Source of the DNA: CAZTCJ01 sp964612085
GTDB taxonomy: Bacteria; Pseudomonadota; Alphaproteobacteria; JAJFIK01
Assembly (NCBI GenBank): GCA_964612085.1
Contig: CAZTCJ010000008.1
Location: 11,572 to 75,571, forward strand
Direction: 5' to 3'
Length of the DNA stretch: 64,000 nucleotides
Below the pieces are notes generated by a model, which had not been told where the DNA came from, did no database searches, and saw nothing but the letters and a program-made list of their open reading frames with translations. Below, one piece after another: positions 18,778-27,897 of the stretch (its first letter is position 1; each line of letters starts with the position of its first letter). A program made the translations under genes and the position numbers.

Positions 18778-20559
18778 GTGAACGCGGCCAAAGCACAACA
18801 GACCCAGCAAACGCCGATCGAAGCCCTGTTCAAGGGCGCCGGGGCCATTTTCGGCTATGTGGGGCTTTTCAGCTTCTTCATCAATCTGCTGATGCTGGTG
18901 GGACCGCTTTATATGCTCCAGGTCTATGACCGGGTGCTGGTCTCCCAGAGCGTCGATACGCTCTTGTTCCTGACCCTGGCCGCCGTCTTCCTGATCGCCA
19001 CCGGGGCGGGGCTGGAATATGTCCGCTCGGTGGTGCTGACCCGCCTGTCCGGCAAGCTCGACGGCAAGATCAACAACGCCATGTTCTCCCAGATGCTGGG
19101 GGCGTCGCTGCAGACCCGCAGTTCAGGGACCGCGCAGCCTTTGCGCGACATGGATCTGTTGCGCAATTTCGTCAGCGGCAACGGGCTGCTCGTGTTCTTC
19201 GATGCGCCGTGGACGCCCGTTTTCATCGCCATCATTTTCCTGATGCATCCGCTTCTGGGAGCTTTGGCCCTGGGCGGTGCCCTGGTCCTGTTCGCGCTGG
19301 CCCTGGCGAGCGAGCTTCTGACCCGCAAGCCGCTGAAGACGGCGGCCGGTCATTCCATTCAGGCGACCAATTTCGCGGAAAGCAGCATGCGCAATGCCGA
19401 GGTCATCGAGGCCATGGGCATGCTGAACGGCATCAAGGCGCGCTGGCTGACCGAACACAACAAGGCTTTGGCGCTTCAGGCCGACGCCAGCGACAAGGGC
19501 GCGACCGTCCGCAGCGCGATCAAATTCGTCCGTCCCGTGCTGCAAGTGGGTATCCTGGGCGTCGGCGCCTATCTGGCGCTGCAGCAGGTGATCACCCCAG
19601 GCATCATGATCGCCGCCTCGATCATCATGGGCCGGGCGCTCGCGCCGGTCGAAATGGCGGTGGGCAACTGGCGCAACTTCATCATGGCGCGCGCCGCCTA
19701 TGGCCGTCTGAAACAGTTCCTGTCCACCTGGGAAGACCGGCAATACATGCCGCTGCCCCGGCCCAAAGGCGCGATCTCGGTGGAGCGGGTCGTGGGCGTG
19801 CCGCCGGGCGGCAAGAAGCCCGTGATCAAGGGCGTGTCCTTCAAGATCGAGCCCGGCGAGGCCTTAGGGATCATCGGGCCGAGCGCGGCGGGCAAATCCA
19901 CCCTGGCCCGCCTGCTGGTGGGTGTGTGGAAACCCATGAGCGGCCATGTGCGGCTCGACGGTGCGGATGTCTCGTCCTGGAACCATATCGAGCTGGGGCC
20001 CTATCTGGGCTATCTGCCCCAGGACGTGGAACTGTTCGATGGGACGATCGCGGACAATATCGCGCGTTTCAACGAGCCCGATCCCCAGGCGGTGATCGAA
20101 GCGGCCCAGCTTGCGGGTGTGCACGAGATGATCCTGCGCTTCGAGGACGGCTACGACACGCGGATCGGCGACCGGGGCGCCATGCTCTCCGGCGGCCAGC
20201 GCCAGCGCCTCGGTCTGGCGCGCGCCATTTACAACAATCCGTCATTGATCATCCTGGATGAGCCCAATTCCAATCTGGACGGCGAGGGCGAGGAAGCGCT
20301 CAAGCGGGCGCTCATGACCCTGAAGTCCCAGGGCACCACCGTGATCATGGTGGCGCACCGGCCGTCCATCGTGACGGTGCTGGATACGCTCCTGGTGCTG
20401 CGTAACGGCCAGGTGGACGAATTCGGCCCGGTGAAAGAGGTCCTGCCCAAGGTGACCCGCTCGGGCGGCGCGGCGCAAAAGCGCAAGCCCGGCCAGCCGA
20501 CCCTGGAAAAGACGGCGGTATCCGGTTCGGCCAAGCCCAAGGTTCAGCCGGCGGGCTGA
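18778..20559 (+). CDS. Type I secretion system ABC transporter (PrtD/HlyB family)
   Basis: A 593-residue permease-ATPase fusion. Five to six TM helices occupy about residues 20-310. The nucleotide-binding domain follows, with Walker A GPSAAGKST (about residue 368), Q-loop LGYLPQDVELFDGTIADNI, signature LSGGQRQRLGLARA (about 470) and Walker B LIILDEPNSNLD, then a His-loop VAHRP. There is no C39 peptidase or C39-like domain, as in the PrtD subgroup. GTG at 18778 is chosen over TTG 18772 because GAGG lies seven bases upstream. With the HlyD-like protein 93 bases downstream it forms the inner-membrane part of a type I exporter; no TolC homologue is in the window. The likely cargo is the RTX protein at 7518. 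Confidence 0.94.
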   Translation: MNAAKAQQTQQTPIEALFKGAGAIFGYVGLFSFFINLLMLVGPLYMLQVYDRVLVSQSVDTLLFLTLAAVFLIATGAGLEYVRSVVLTRLSGKLDGKINNAMFSQMLGASLQTRSSGTAQPLRDMDLLRNFVSGNGLLVFFDAPWTPVFIAIIFLMHPLLGALALGGALVLFALALASELLTRKPLKTAAGHSIQATNFAESSMRNAEVIEAMGMLNGIKARWLTEHNKALALQADASDKGATVRSAIKFVRPVLQVGILGVGAYLALQQVITPGIMIAASIIMGRALAPVEMAVGNWRNFIMARAAYGRLKQFLSTWEDRQYMPLPRPKGAISVERVVGVPPGGKKPVIKGVSFKIEPGEALGIIGPSAAGKSTLARLLVGVWKPMSGHVRLDGADVSSWNHIELGPYLGYLPQDVELFDGTIADNIARFNEPDPQAVIEAAQLAGVHEMILRFEDGYDTRIGDRGAMLSGGQRQRLGLARAIYNNPSLIILDEPNSNLDGEGEEALKRALMTLKSQGTTVIMVAHRPSIVTVLDTLLVLRNGQVDEFGPVKEVLPKVTRSGGAAQKRKPGQPTLEKTAVSGSAKPKVQPAG

Positions 20560-20652
20560 CGCGAACGTGACAGGCCGGCCATGGTGTCGGCCCAATATGT
20601 CTTAGAGTAGCGCTCACTTTTGGTGAGGTGAGACGAAAGAACGGAGCGGTCC

Positions 20653-22059
20653 ATGCCACAGTCGAGCATGCGCGATTGGTTTTCAGGATTAGGGGCCCGT
20701 CTGAAGGAGACCTTCGATCCGGGCGATGACGAGGCGGATGTGCCCACCACGCCGGACGGCGAAGCGGTGGTGCCGACCAATCCGCGCCCGGCCATCACGA
20801 CCGGGCTTGTCATCATCGCCGTGACCTTCGGCGGCTTCGGTACCTGGGCCGCGACCGCGCCTCTGAACAGCGCCGTGATTTCGTCGGGCACCGTGAAAGT
20901 GTTCTCCAGCCGCCAGAAGGTGCAGCATCTGGAAGGCGGCATCGTGCGTGAGATCCTGGTCTCCAATGGCGACCGGGTGGAAGCGGGCCAGACCCTGGTG
21001 CGCCTCGACCAGACCCGCGCGCTCGCCGATTACGCCCGCGTCCAGGGGCAATACGATCAGGCCCGCACCACCGTGGCCCGTCTGATGGCCGAGCGCGACG
21101 ACCTGGAAGACATCGTTATCCCTGAGGATCTTACGGAGCGCGCCGGGCTTGAAAATGTCGACGAGTTGATCGAAGGACAGCGCACCATGTTCATCGCCCG
21201 CCGCCAGAGCCGCGACGGCCAGCTGTCCATGGTCAATGAGCGGATCAATCAGCTTTCGGAAGAAATCAACGGCCTTGAGGCTCAAGCGGCTGCCAAGTCG
21301 GAACAAATTCGTCTCATCGGGGATGAATTGGAGGGGTTGCGCGAGCTGCACGAAAAGGGATTTGCGCCCAAGACGCGCATTCTGGCGCTTGAACGGGGCG
21401 CGGCCGAGTTGAGAGGCGAGCTTGGCGACCACAAGGCGCGCATGGCCCAGGCCAAGGTCCAGATCTCCGAAGCGGAACTGGAAAAGCTCCAGGTGCTGAA
21501 GAGCTACAAGGAACAGGTCGTCAGCGAACTGCGTGAGCGCCAGACCGAGATGTACGATCTGGCCGAAACCCTCGACAAGGCGCGCTTCACCCTTGAGGAA
21601 ACCGACATCAAGGCCGCGACGGCTGGCGTGGTGGTCAACAAGCAGGTCTCCGCCATCGGCCAGGTGATCCGTCCGGGCGAGCTGGTTCTTGAAATCGTGC
21701 CTCAGGACGACACGCTGATCATCGAGGCGCAGGTCCGGATCGTCGATATCGACAATGTGCACAAGGGCTTGCCCGCCGATGTTCAGTTGACGGCGTTTTC
21801 CCAGCGCAACACGCCCCGCATTGCGGGCGAAGTGACCTATGTGTCCGCCGACTCCCTGGTGGATGAGCGCACCGGCATGCCCTATTACACGGCCCAGATT
21901 TCCGTGCCCGAAGACGAGGTGTCGCGGATCGGCAAGGACAACCGTCTCCAGCCCGGCATGCCGGCGGAAGTGTTCATTCAGACTGGATCGCGCACGCCGC
22001 TGGGCTATCTCATTCAACCGATCCAGGAAAGCATGAACCGCGCTTGGCGCGAGGGGTGA
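20653..22059 (+). CDS. HlyD-family periplasmic adaptor of the type I secretion system
   Basis: A 468-residue membrane fusion protein: a cytoplasmic N-terminus of about 50 residues, one TM helix (GLVIIAVTFGGFGTWAATA), a first lipoyl half (VKVFSSRQKVQHLEGGIVREILVSNGDRVEAGQTLVRLD), a long alpha-helical hairpin rich in E, Q, A and L, the second lipoyl half (TDIKAATAGVVVNKQVSAIGQVIRPGELVLEIVP) and a C-terminal beta-barrel domain with PGMPAEVFIQTG. This matches PrtE/HlyD-type adaptors. It is in an operon with the ABC exporter. Confidence 0.94.
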   Translation: MPQSSMRDWFSGLGARLKETFDPGDDEADVPTTPDGEAVVPTNPRPAITTGLVIIAVTFGGFGTWAATAPLNSAVISSGTVKVFSSRQKVQHLEGGIVREILVSNGDRVEAGQTLVRLDQTRALADYARVQGQYDQARTTVARLMAERDDLEDIVIPEDLTERAGLENVDELIEGQRTMFIARRQSRDGQLSMVNERINQLSEEINGLEAQAAAKSEQIRLIGDELEGLRELHEKGFAPKTRILALERGAAELRGELGDHKARMAQAKVQISEAELEKLQVLKSYKEQVVSELRERQTEMYDLAETLDKARFTLEETDIKAATAGVVVNKQVSAIGQVIRPGELVLEIVPQDDTLIIEAQVRIVDIDNVHKGLPADVQLTAFSQRNTPRIAGEVTYVSADSLVDERTGMPYYTAQISVPEDEVSRIGKDNRLQPGMPAEVFIQTGSRTPLGYLIQPIQESMNRAWREG

Positions 22060-22210
22060 TCGGGTTTGAGCTGGCGTGGATCTTGCGGTTAACGCCCGTC
22101 GAGGGACGTTCGGATGAGATCAGACGCCAGGCACTGTCAGCCCAGGCGGACCCGCTACGGCGCTTGAGAGGATCAGGCGCCGTTTCGGTCGATGAGGGAA
22201 GGGCTGTCTC

Positions 22211-22897
22211 ATGTTGCCATTATCCGACAGCAATCGGGCCTACACCACGCCGGTCATCACCTGGCTGCTGATCGCCGCCTGCGTCGCCGTTTTCGTCTAT
22301 CAGTTTTCGCTCTTGCAGAACGATCCGGGCGCGGGCCAGGCCTTCATCGATGCCTATGGCATGCGGCCGGCTCTGCTGTTCGGCTACATGACGGCGGACT
22401 ACGCCCCCGTTCCGGCCTGGGCCACCGTCATCACCTCCATGTTTCTCCATGGCGGCATTCTGCATCTTGCGGGCAACATGCTTTATCTGTGGATCTTCGG
22501 CGACAATGTCGAAGACGCCATGGGCGGCTTCAAATATGTGATCTTCTATCTGCTGTGCGGTGTCGCCGCCGCCATGACCCAGGCCTATGTGCAGCCCGAC
22601 AGCGACATTCCCATGGTCGGCGCCTCGGGCGCGATTTCAGGCGTGCTCGGCGCGTATCTCTTCATGTATCCCCGGCATAATGTGAATACGCTGATCTTTC
22701 TGGGCTTCTTCATCACGGTCATCCGTGTCCCGGCCTTGATCGTTCTGGGCTTCTGGTTCGCGCTGCAACTGGCGAGCGCTTGGTTCGCGCCGACCGACGA
22801 GCCGGGCGTGGCGTTCTGGGCCCATGTGGGCGGCTTCGTGGCGGGCGTGGTGCTGCACCGGCTGTTCGGACGGCCAAGGGCGTCGTTGCAATACTGA
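22211..22897 (+). CDS. Rhomboid-family intramembrane serine protease
   Basis: A 228-residue six-TM protein. It shows the rhomboid elements in order: the L1-loop region and HLAGNMLYLWIFGDNVED (oxyanion Asn), GASGAISGVLGAYL with the catalytic GxSG serine (about residue 138), and AHVGGFVAGVVL with the catalytic histidine (about residue 207). Rhomboids cut TM segments of membrane proteins; the substrate is unknown. Its stop codon abuts the stop of the radical SAM gene on the other strand. Confidence 0.94.
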   Translation: MLPLSDSNRAYTTPVITWLLIAACVAVFVYQFSLLQNDPGAGQAFIDAYGMRPALLFGYMTADYAPVPAWATVITSMFLHGGILHLAGNMLYLWIFGDNVEDAMGGFKYVIFYLLCGVAAAMTQAYVQPDSDIPMVGASGAISGVLGAYLFMYPRHNVNTLIFLGFFITVIRVPALIVLGFWFALQLASAWFAPTDEPGVAFWAHVGGFVAGVVLHRLFGRPRASLQY

Positions 22898-23839
22898 TCA
22901 GCCGCCGCAACTGGCGCCGCCCAGCACACAGAATTTGGCGCAATGGGGATGGTTGAGGGAGATGGGCTCGAGCGCGCCTTTCAGCGTCGGTCCGTAGTCG
23001 AACCGTTCATCGTAAGGCAGCAGCGTGCAGGATACGACGCTGGGCGTCTCGGCGCCCTTGCGCTTGACCACCATGCGCGAGGTGGCGCACATGATCTCCG
23101 CCGGATCGACGTTCAAAATCCCCCAGCAGGCCGTGGTGATCTCCGGCACGTCCACATCGGCGTCCATTTCCGGAAACAGCACCAACGCCTCGCGGTCCTG
23201 GACATCGATGGAAACGCCGAGCTTTTCGAACAGTCTGGCGTATCCGGCGCGCAGCTCCTCTTCCGTCTCGCCCGAGAACTGGCGTCCCGCCACATGGATC
23301 CGGAAGCCGTTTTGTCCGAGCCAGGACAGTCCTTCGACGGCGGGCGCCCATGTGCCGGCGCCGCGTTCGGTTTCATGCAGGGCCTGGCCGTAGTGATCGA
23401 GCGAGACCCGGATGGTCAGACGCTCCGCGAACCGCTCTTTCAGGGCCAGCAGAGGTCCGGCAAGCCGCATCATCGGCCGCATGGCATTGGTCAGCACCAG
23501 GGCCTCGTATCCGCGCGCCAGCGTTTCTTCCAGCATGGGCAGGACGTCCGGGTTCATGAACGGCTCGCCGCCGGTGAACCCGATCGTCCGTGTGCCGAGG
23601 CCGAGCGCTTCGATCTCGTCCAGATAGGCCGAGACCTCCGCCCGGCGGATATAGACCAGACGGTCGTTGTAGGGCGTCGATTCGATGTAGCAGTTGGCGC
23701 AGGCGATATTGCACAGGGTTCCGGTGTTGATCCACAACACCTCCAGCCGGGTGAGAGGGACGCGGGCGCGGGTCTCGCCCGCCGCGGTCCGGTCCGGATC
23801 CTGGAATTTGTCCTGGGTTAATGCCGCCGGTTGGAACAT
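22898..23839 (-). CDS. Radical SAM enzyme divergent from arsM
   Basis: A radical SAM protein of 313 residues from the ATG at 23839; a TTG at 23923 would add 28 residues of low-complexity character and is less likely. The [4Fe-4S]-SAM motif is CNIACANC (C-x3-C-x2-C), followed by GFTGGEPFMNPD (SAM-binding GGE) and VLTNAM. The C-terminus has extra cysteines: a C-x6-C pair in IMCATSRM...SCTLLPYDER and the terminal HCAKFCVLGGASCGG, which could bind a second cluster as in SPASM-like enzymes. No substrate is known to me. The divergent arsenite methyltransferase gene suggests a role in organoarsenical chemistry, but this rests only on the neighbour. Confidence 0.85.
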   Translation of the reverse strand: MFQPAALTQDKFQDPDRTAAGETRARVPLTRLEVLWINTGTLCNIACANCYIESTPYNDRLVYIRRAEVSAYLDEIEALGLGTRTIGFTGGEPFMNPDVLPMLEETLARGYEALVLTNAMRPMMRLAGPLLALKERFAERLTIRVSLDHYGQALHETERGAGTWAPAVEGLSWLGQNGFRIHVAGRQFSGETEEELRAGYARLFEKLGVSIDVQDREALVLFPEMDADVDVPEITTACWGILNVDPAEIMCATSRMVVKRKGAETPSVVSCTLLPYDERFDYGPTLKGALEPISLNHPHCAKFCVLGGASCGG

Positions 23840-24038
23840 CGTTTTTACATCATTACTGAACTCATGGGCTGCAACCCTAAATCGGATCGGCGGCGGATGT
23901 GTCAACGGAGTTTCCGCCTTCAAGCAGACGTGATGAGCATAGGCCAGATCGGCAGGGCAATGTCTTGTGCGATGTGCGGTGCGTCCTCATCTGAAAAACT
24001 GCGATGAGCAAAATGGTACAGCGGTAAAGGAGCATGTC

Positions 24039-24923
24039 ATGACCGACCCCACGATCAGCCAGGCCGTACGGGACGCCTACGGACGGGTTGCCCAGGCCGG
24101 GATCAGTTCGCGCGACGAGGGCGCGCGGCGTATCGCGGAAGCGTTCGGCTATTCCGCCCAAGAGCTTGAGAGCATTCCGGCGGACGCCAATATGGGCCTG
24201 TCTTGCGGCAATCCGACGGCCATCGCCAGCCTGCGGGCTGGCGAGACGGTGCTCGATCTGGGGTCGGGCGGCGGGCTCGACGTCTTTCTGGCCGCCAAGG
24301 CGGTGGGCGAGACGGGGCGCGCCATCGGTGTCGATATGACCCAGGCCATGATCGATCTGGCCAGGCGCAATGCGGAGACGGGCGGCTACCGCAATGTGGA
24401 TTTCCGGTTGGGCTCCATCGAGGAGCTGCCGCTCAAGGATGCCAGTGTCGATTGCGTCATCAGCAATTGCGTCCTGAACCTGGTGCCGGACAAGGACAAG
24501 GCCTTTGCCGAGATTTTCCGCGTGCTCAAGCCGGGCGGACGGCTGGCCGTCTCCGATATCGCGCTAAAGAAGCCGTTGCCCGAATCGGTCGCCGGTCAGG
24601 TCTCGGCCTGGGTCGGCTGTATTGCCGGGGCCGTTTCGATCGAGGCCAACGAACAGGGTCTGGCGCGGGCCGGGTTCCAGGATGTCCAGGTGATCGACGC
24701 GGGCGCGGATCTCAATGCCTACAAGGAGATGGAAGGCCAGAACGGCTGTTGCGCGCCCGTGCCCGAAGAGACGGCAACGGCTTGCTGCGGTCCGGCCCCG
24801 GCGGCTGAGGCCACGGTGACTGAAGAGACGGGCCCCATCCACAAGGATCTGGCCGCTTTGATCGATCAGATCGACCTCAATAGCTTCGCCGCCAGCGTGA
24901 AAATCTTCGCCTTGAAACCCTGA
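24039..24923 (+). CDS. arsM: Arsenite S-adenosylmethionine methyltransferase
   Basis: Start at ATG 24039, preceded by AAAGGAG. The 294-residue product has the ArsM layout: LSCGNPTAIASL (first cysteine), the SAM motif VLDLGSGGGLDVFLAA, IGVDMTQAMIDLARRNA, VISNCVLNLVPDKDKAFAEIFRVLKPGG (second cysteine) and WVGCIAGA (third cysteine), the three positions that bind As(III). A Cys-rich tail (NGCCAP, ACCGPAP at about residues 235-255) is common in bacterial ArsM. It methylates trivalent arsenic for detoxification or as a step toward organoarsenicals. No arsR, arsC or arsB is adjacent. Confidence 0.94.
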   Translation: MTDPTISQAVRDAYGRVAQAGISSRDEGARRIAEAFGYSAQELESIPADANMGLSCGNPTAIASLRAGETVLDLGSGGGLDVFLAAKAVGETGRAIGVDMTQAMIDLARRNAETGGYRNVDFRLGSIEELPLKDASVDCVISNCVLNLVPDKDKAFAEIFRVLKPGGRLAVSDIALKKPLPESVAGQVSAWVGCIAGAVSIEANEQGLARAGFQDVQVIDAGADLNAYKEMEGQNGCCAPVPEETATACCGPAPAAEATVTEETGPIHKDLAALIDQIDLNSFAASVKIFALKP

Positions 24924-24945
24924 TGGCGGCGTTCCGCCTCCTCTT

Positions 24946-24964
24946 ATGACACTATAAGTGTCAT
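24946..24964. promoter_or_regulatory. Perfect 19-bp palindrome (possible operator)
   Basis: ATGACACT-ATA-AGTGTCAT, eight-base perfect arms around ATA, 22 bases after the arsM stop and about 180 bases upstream of the next gene's start. The centre reads TATAAG, so it may overlap a -10 element. It looks like a dimeric repressor site, but no regulator can be named. Confidence 0.35.
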
Positions 24965-25144
24965 GATCAGCGGCGTCGTGTCGGCTTGTGCCATTCCCGG
25001 TCACACTGATGATTGAGGTCGGGGGCGTCTTGCGGCACAGTCTATGCGGCATTCGCAGCGGCGGACCCAATGGCTACGGGTTGGCCGCATCGTGTCTTGC
25101 GAAGCGCGTTCGGGCCGCCGGCCCGGACTGGGGAGGAGGCAAGC

Positions 25145-25648
25145 ATGAGTGTTTCATCGAACGGCTCCGAGATGCATCGCGACAGTCCGGACGTCTGGGT
25201 GCACCCGCCCGTTCTGTTCGGCGTCACCCTCGTGGCCGGCCTGGTGATCAACTGGTGGCTTGGCTGGGGCTTCGGCAGCTTCGGCGCCGGGCTCGTTCAT
25301 GAGCCGGGCTGGATCCTGGCAGCCTTGGGCGTGCTGTTGAGCGGCGGCGGCATTCTGCAATTCGTGACGGCGGGCACCAATCTGCGGACCGATCAGCCGA
25401 CTCATATGATTGTCACGAACGGGCTTTACGCTTATTCGCGCAATCCGATCTATATGGGCATGATCATTTTCGTTGCCGGTCTCGGCCTGGCGTTCAACGC
25501 CCCGTTTGTCTTGCTGCTGCTGGTGGGCGCGGTGCTCATTTTACGGTTCGGCGTCATCGAGGCCGAGGAAGAGTATCTGGAGCAGAAATTCGGCGACCAC
25601 TATCTTCAGTACAAGTCCGATGTGGGCCGCTGGATGTTCGGCATATGA
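25145..25648 (+). CDS. Isoprenylcysteine/phospholipid methyltransferase-like membrane protein
   Basis: Start at ATG 25145 with a strong GGGAGGAGG site. The 167-residue product has four TM helices and the C-terminal ICMT/PEMT signature: LRTDQPTHMIVTNGLYAYSRNPIYMGM (with the conserved G-x-Y-x-x-x-R-N-P-x-Y) and EAEEEYLEQKFGDHYLQYKSDVGRWMFG. Family members methylate lipids or isoprenylcysteine using SAM; bacterial ones of this short type are mostly uncharacterised. A terminator follows. Confidence 0.87.
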   Translation: MSVSSNGSEMHRDSPDVWVHPPVLFGVTLVAGLVINWWLGWGFGSFGAGLVHEPGWILAALGVLLSGGGILQFVTAGTNLRTDQPTHMIVTNGLYAYSRNPIYMGMIIFVAGLGLAFNAPFVLLLLVGAVLILRFGVIEAEEEYLEQKFGDHYLQYKSDVGRWMFGI

Positions 25649-25685
25649 GGCCTAGGGCCTGACGGCCGGATGTGACACCATCTTC

Positions 25686-25712
25686 AGGCGGGACCGTCCG
25701 GTCCCGCCTTTT
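25686..25712 (+). terminator. Rho-independent terminator after the ICMT-like gene
   Basis: AGGCGGGACC-GTCC-GGTCCCGCCT is a perfect 10-bp stem with a four-base loop, ending in TTTT, 37 bases after the stop codon at 25648. Confidence 0.85.
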
Positions 25713-25780
25713 CCTTGGATTGATAAGGGGCGGCGCTTCGTATCCGGGTGCCGCAGGACGGCATGGGAGAGGGGCGGGCG

Positions 25781-27880
25781 ATGACCGACAAGCGGGCTGA
25801 GGCGAACCGGCGTGAAGCGCTGAAACTGTTTCTGGCCGGGGCGGGCTGTTACGCGGTGACGGCGGGGCAGACCGCGAGCGCGCAGACCGGCGAAATGGCG
25901 GGCCCTTTGGGCCGCTATGTTTTTCCCAATGGCGTTGCCTCCGGCGATCCGATGCCGGACGGTGTGGTCCTGTGGACCCGGGTGTTGCCCGCCGATGGCT
26001 CCGCTGAGCCGGTGCCCGTCCTCGCGGAAGTCTCCGAGACGCCCGCCTTCGAGACGATCGTCGCGGCCCAGATCATGGAAGCAACGGCCGGCAGCGACCA
26101 CACGGTCCGGCTTTTCGTCACAGGGCTCGCCCCCGATCAGGTCTATTTCTACCGCTTCCGGGCGGGCGGCGATGTGAGCGCGCCGCTGGGACGGACGATC
26201 ACCGCTCCGGCCCCTGACGATGCCCGGCCCATCACCTTCGCCACGGCCTCCTGCCAGAATTATCAGTCGGGCAGTTTCGCCGCTTACCGTCATATGCTCC
26301 AGGAGGATGAAGCACGCGCGCCGGAGGACCGGATCCGCGCGGTCGTCCATATGGGCGATTTCATCTATGAAGCGATCTACCGGATGCCCGATGAGACTGG
26401 CGCGCTGCGGCAGTTCGGGGTCCGGGAAGTGCCGCCTTTCCCCAGCGGCGGCGGCGTCACGGGCGATTATCTCTATGCGCAGACCCTCGATGACTACCGT
26501 CATCTGTACAAGACCTATTTGAGCGATCCGGATCTGATCGCCGCGCGGGCCCGTTGGCCGTTCGTGTGCACCTGGGACGATCATGAGTTCACGAACGATT
26601 CCTGGCAAAGCCAGGAGACCTTTATCGGCGAAGGCAAGCCCGCTCAACGGCGCAAGGTGGCCGCCAATCAGGCCTGGTTCGAATTCATGCCGGCCTTGCT
26701 GACGGGCGCGCGGGGTGTGGGCGGCGTCGCGCCACGGGCGCGGGATTTCAGCTTCGCCGAGGTCGAGGATGCGCCGATCACGGGCGTGGATGAGGACAAC
26801 CGCAGCCTGGAACCCAACAACCGGGCGGCCGTGGAGACCCTGACCATCTACCGGTCCCTGCGCTTCGGCGCCCATATGGAACTGGTGGTCTCGGATATGC
26901 GCTCCTACCGCTCCGATCATCCGGTGCCGGAGACTTTGAGCGACAACTGGATCATCGCCGAACGGGCCGGCATGCCCGTCTCGCTCGTGGATGTGCTGGA
27001 CGCGGGCCGCGAAGCCAATGACGGCAATCCCCCCGATGAGGTCGACGTGCTGGGCGAGACGGTCGCCAATCCGCGCCGCGCGAGCCCGCCGGGCACCATG
27101 ATGGGTCCGGATCAAAAGGCCTGGTGGAAAGCGACCATGGCTAGGTCCGGCGCCACCTGGAAAGTGTGGGCCACATCCGTGCCGGTGATGCCGTTGCGGG
27201 TGGACATCTCCAAGGCCGAAGAGAGTTTGGAAGATGTGGTGATGAGCACCGATGCCTGGGACGGCTATCCCCGGGAGCGGCGGGAACTCGGCGATTTTCT
27301 CCATACGGAGGGCATTGGCAATGTCATCGCCGTGTCCGGCGATCATCATGCGGGCTTTGCGGGCGTTCTCGCCCGCGATTTCTCCACGGATGAAGCCGAG
27401 CCGGTCGCGGTGGAATTCTCCACGCCCGGCATCAGCTCGCCGAGTTTTTACAGCCAGGCACGCATGGTCAGCAGCGACCAGTTTCAGACCCTGGTGGCCT
27501 ACCGGCCGCTGACCTGGACCGGCCGGGCGGCCGAGCACGTGGCCAATCTCAACGCGACCTTGCTTTACGGCGTGCGTACCGCCGCCGTCGCCGCCTATAC
27601 GGGGCTGATCGCGCTCGGGCGCTGGTTCCGGAACCCTGAACAAAATCCGCATCTGGCGCATATCGATACGGATGCCTATGGCTATACGGTGGTCCGCGTC
27701 TCGGCAGGCCGTGCGGATGCGGAACAGGTGGTGATCGAAGCGCCGCGATTGCGCGACGGTCAGGACGCCACCGTGCGCTACCGGATTCGGTACGGCGTTC
27801 CGGCCTGGGCGGGGGGCGAGCCTGCCCGCCTTGAAGGGCCCGAGTTCACGGGCACGCCGCCCTTTCCCTTCGGGTCCTGA
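25781..27880 (+). CDS. phoD: PhoD-family alkaline phosphatase/phosphodiesterase
   Basis: A 699-residue exported protein. The N-terminus (NRREALKLFLAGAGCYAVTAGQTASAQ) is a Tat-like signal, as is usual for PhoD. The PhoD N-terminal domain begins FPNGVASGDPMPDGVVLWTRV; the metallophosphoesterase core has FATASCQNYQSG, VVHMGDFIYEAIYR, TWDDHEFTNDSW, WVIxxR-like segments, and ISVSGDHHAG (here IAVSGDHHAGF) followed by EFSTPGISSPS. These bind the Ca/Fe active site. It releases phosphate from phosphomono- and diesters in the periplasm. ATG 25781 was chosen because of the upstream GAGAGGGGCGGG; other in-frame starts lie at 25748 and 25763. No Pho box was identified. Confidence 0.93.
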   Translation: MTDKRAEANRREALKLFLAGAGCYAVTAGQTASAQTGEMAGPLGRYVFPNGVASGDPMPDGVVLWTRVLPADGSAEPVPVLAEVSETPAFETIVAAQIMEATAGSDHTVRLFVTGLAPDQVYFYRFRAGGDVSAPLGRTITAPAPDDARPITFATASCQNYQSGSFAAYRHMLQEDEARAPEDRIRAVVHMGDFIYEAIYRMPDETGALRQFGVREVPPFPSGGGVTGDYLYAQTLDDYRHLYKTYLSDPDLIAARARWPFVCTWDDHEFTNDSWQSQETFIGEGKPAQRRKVAANQAWFEFMPALLTGARGVGGVAPRARDFSFAEVEDAPITGVDEDNRSLEPNNRAAVETLTIYRSLRFGAHMELVVSDMRSYRSDHPVPETLSDNWIIAERAGMPVSLVDVLDAGREANDGNPPDEVDVLGETVANPRRASPPGTMMGPDQKAWWKATMARSGATWKVWATSVPVMPLRVDISKAEESLEDVVMSTDAWDGYPRERRELGDFLHTEGIGNVIAVSGDHHAGFAGVLARDFSTDEAEPVAVEFSTPGISSPSFYSQARMVSSDQFQTLVAYRPLTWTGRAAEHVANLNATLLYGVRTAAVAAYTGLIALGRWFRNPEQNPHLAHIDTDAYGYTVVRVSAGRADAEQVVIEAPRLRDGQDATVRYRIRYGVPAWAGGEPARLEGPEFTGTPPFPFGS

Positions 27881-27897
27881 TCCTTGATCGCGGGGGC

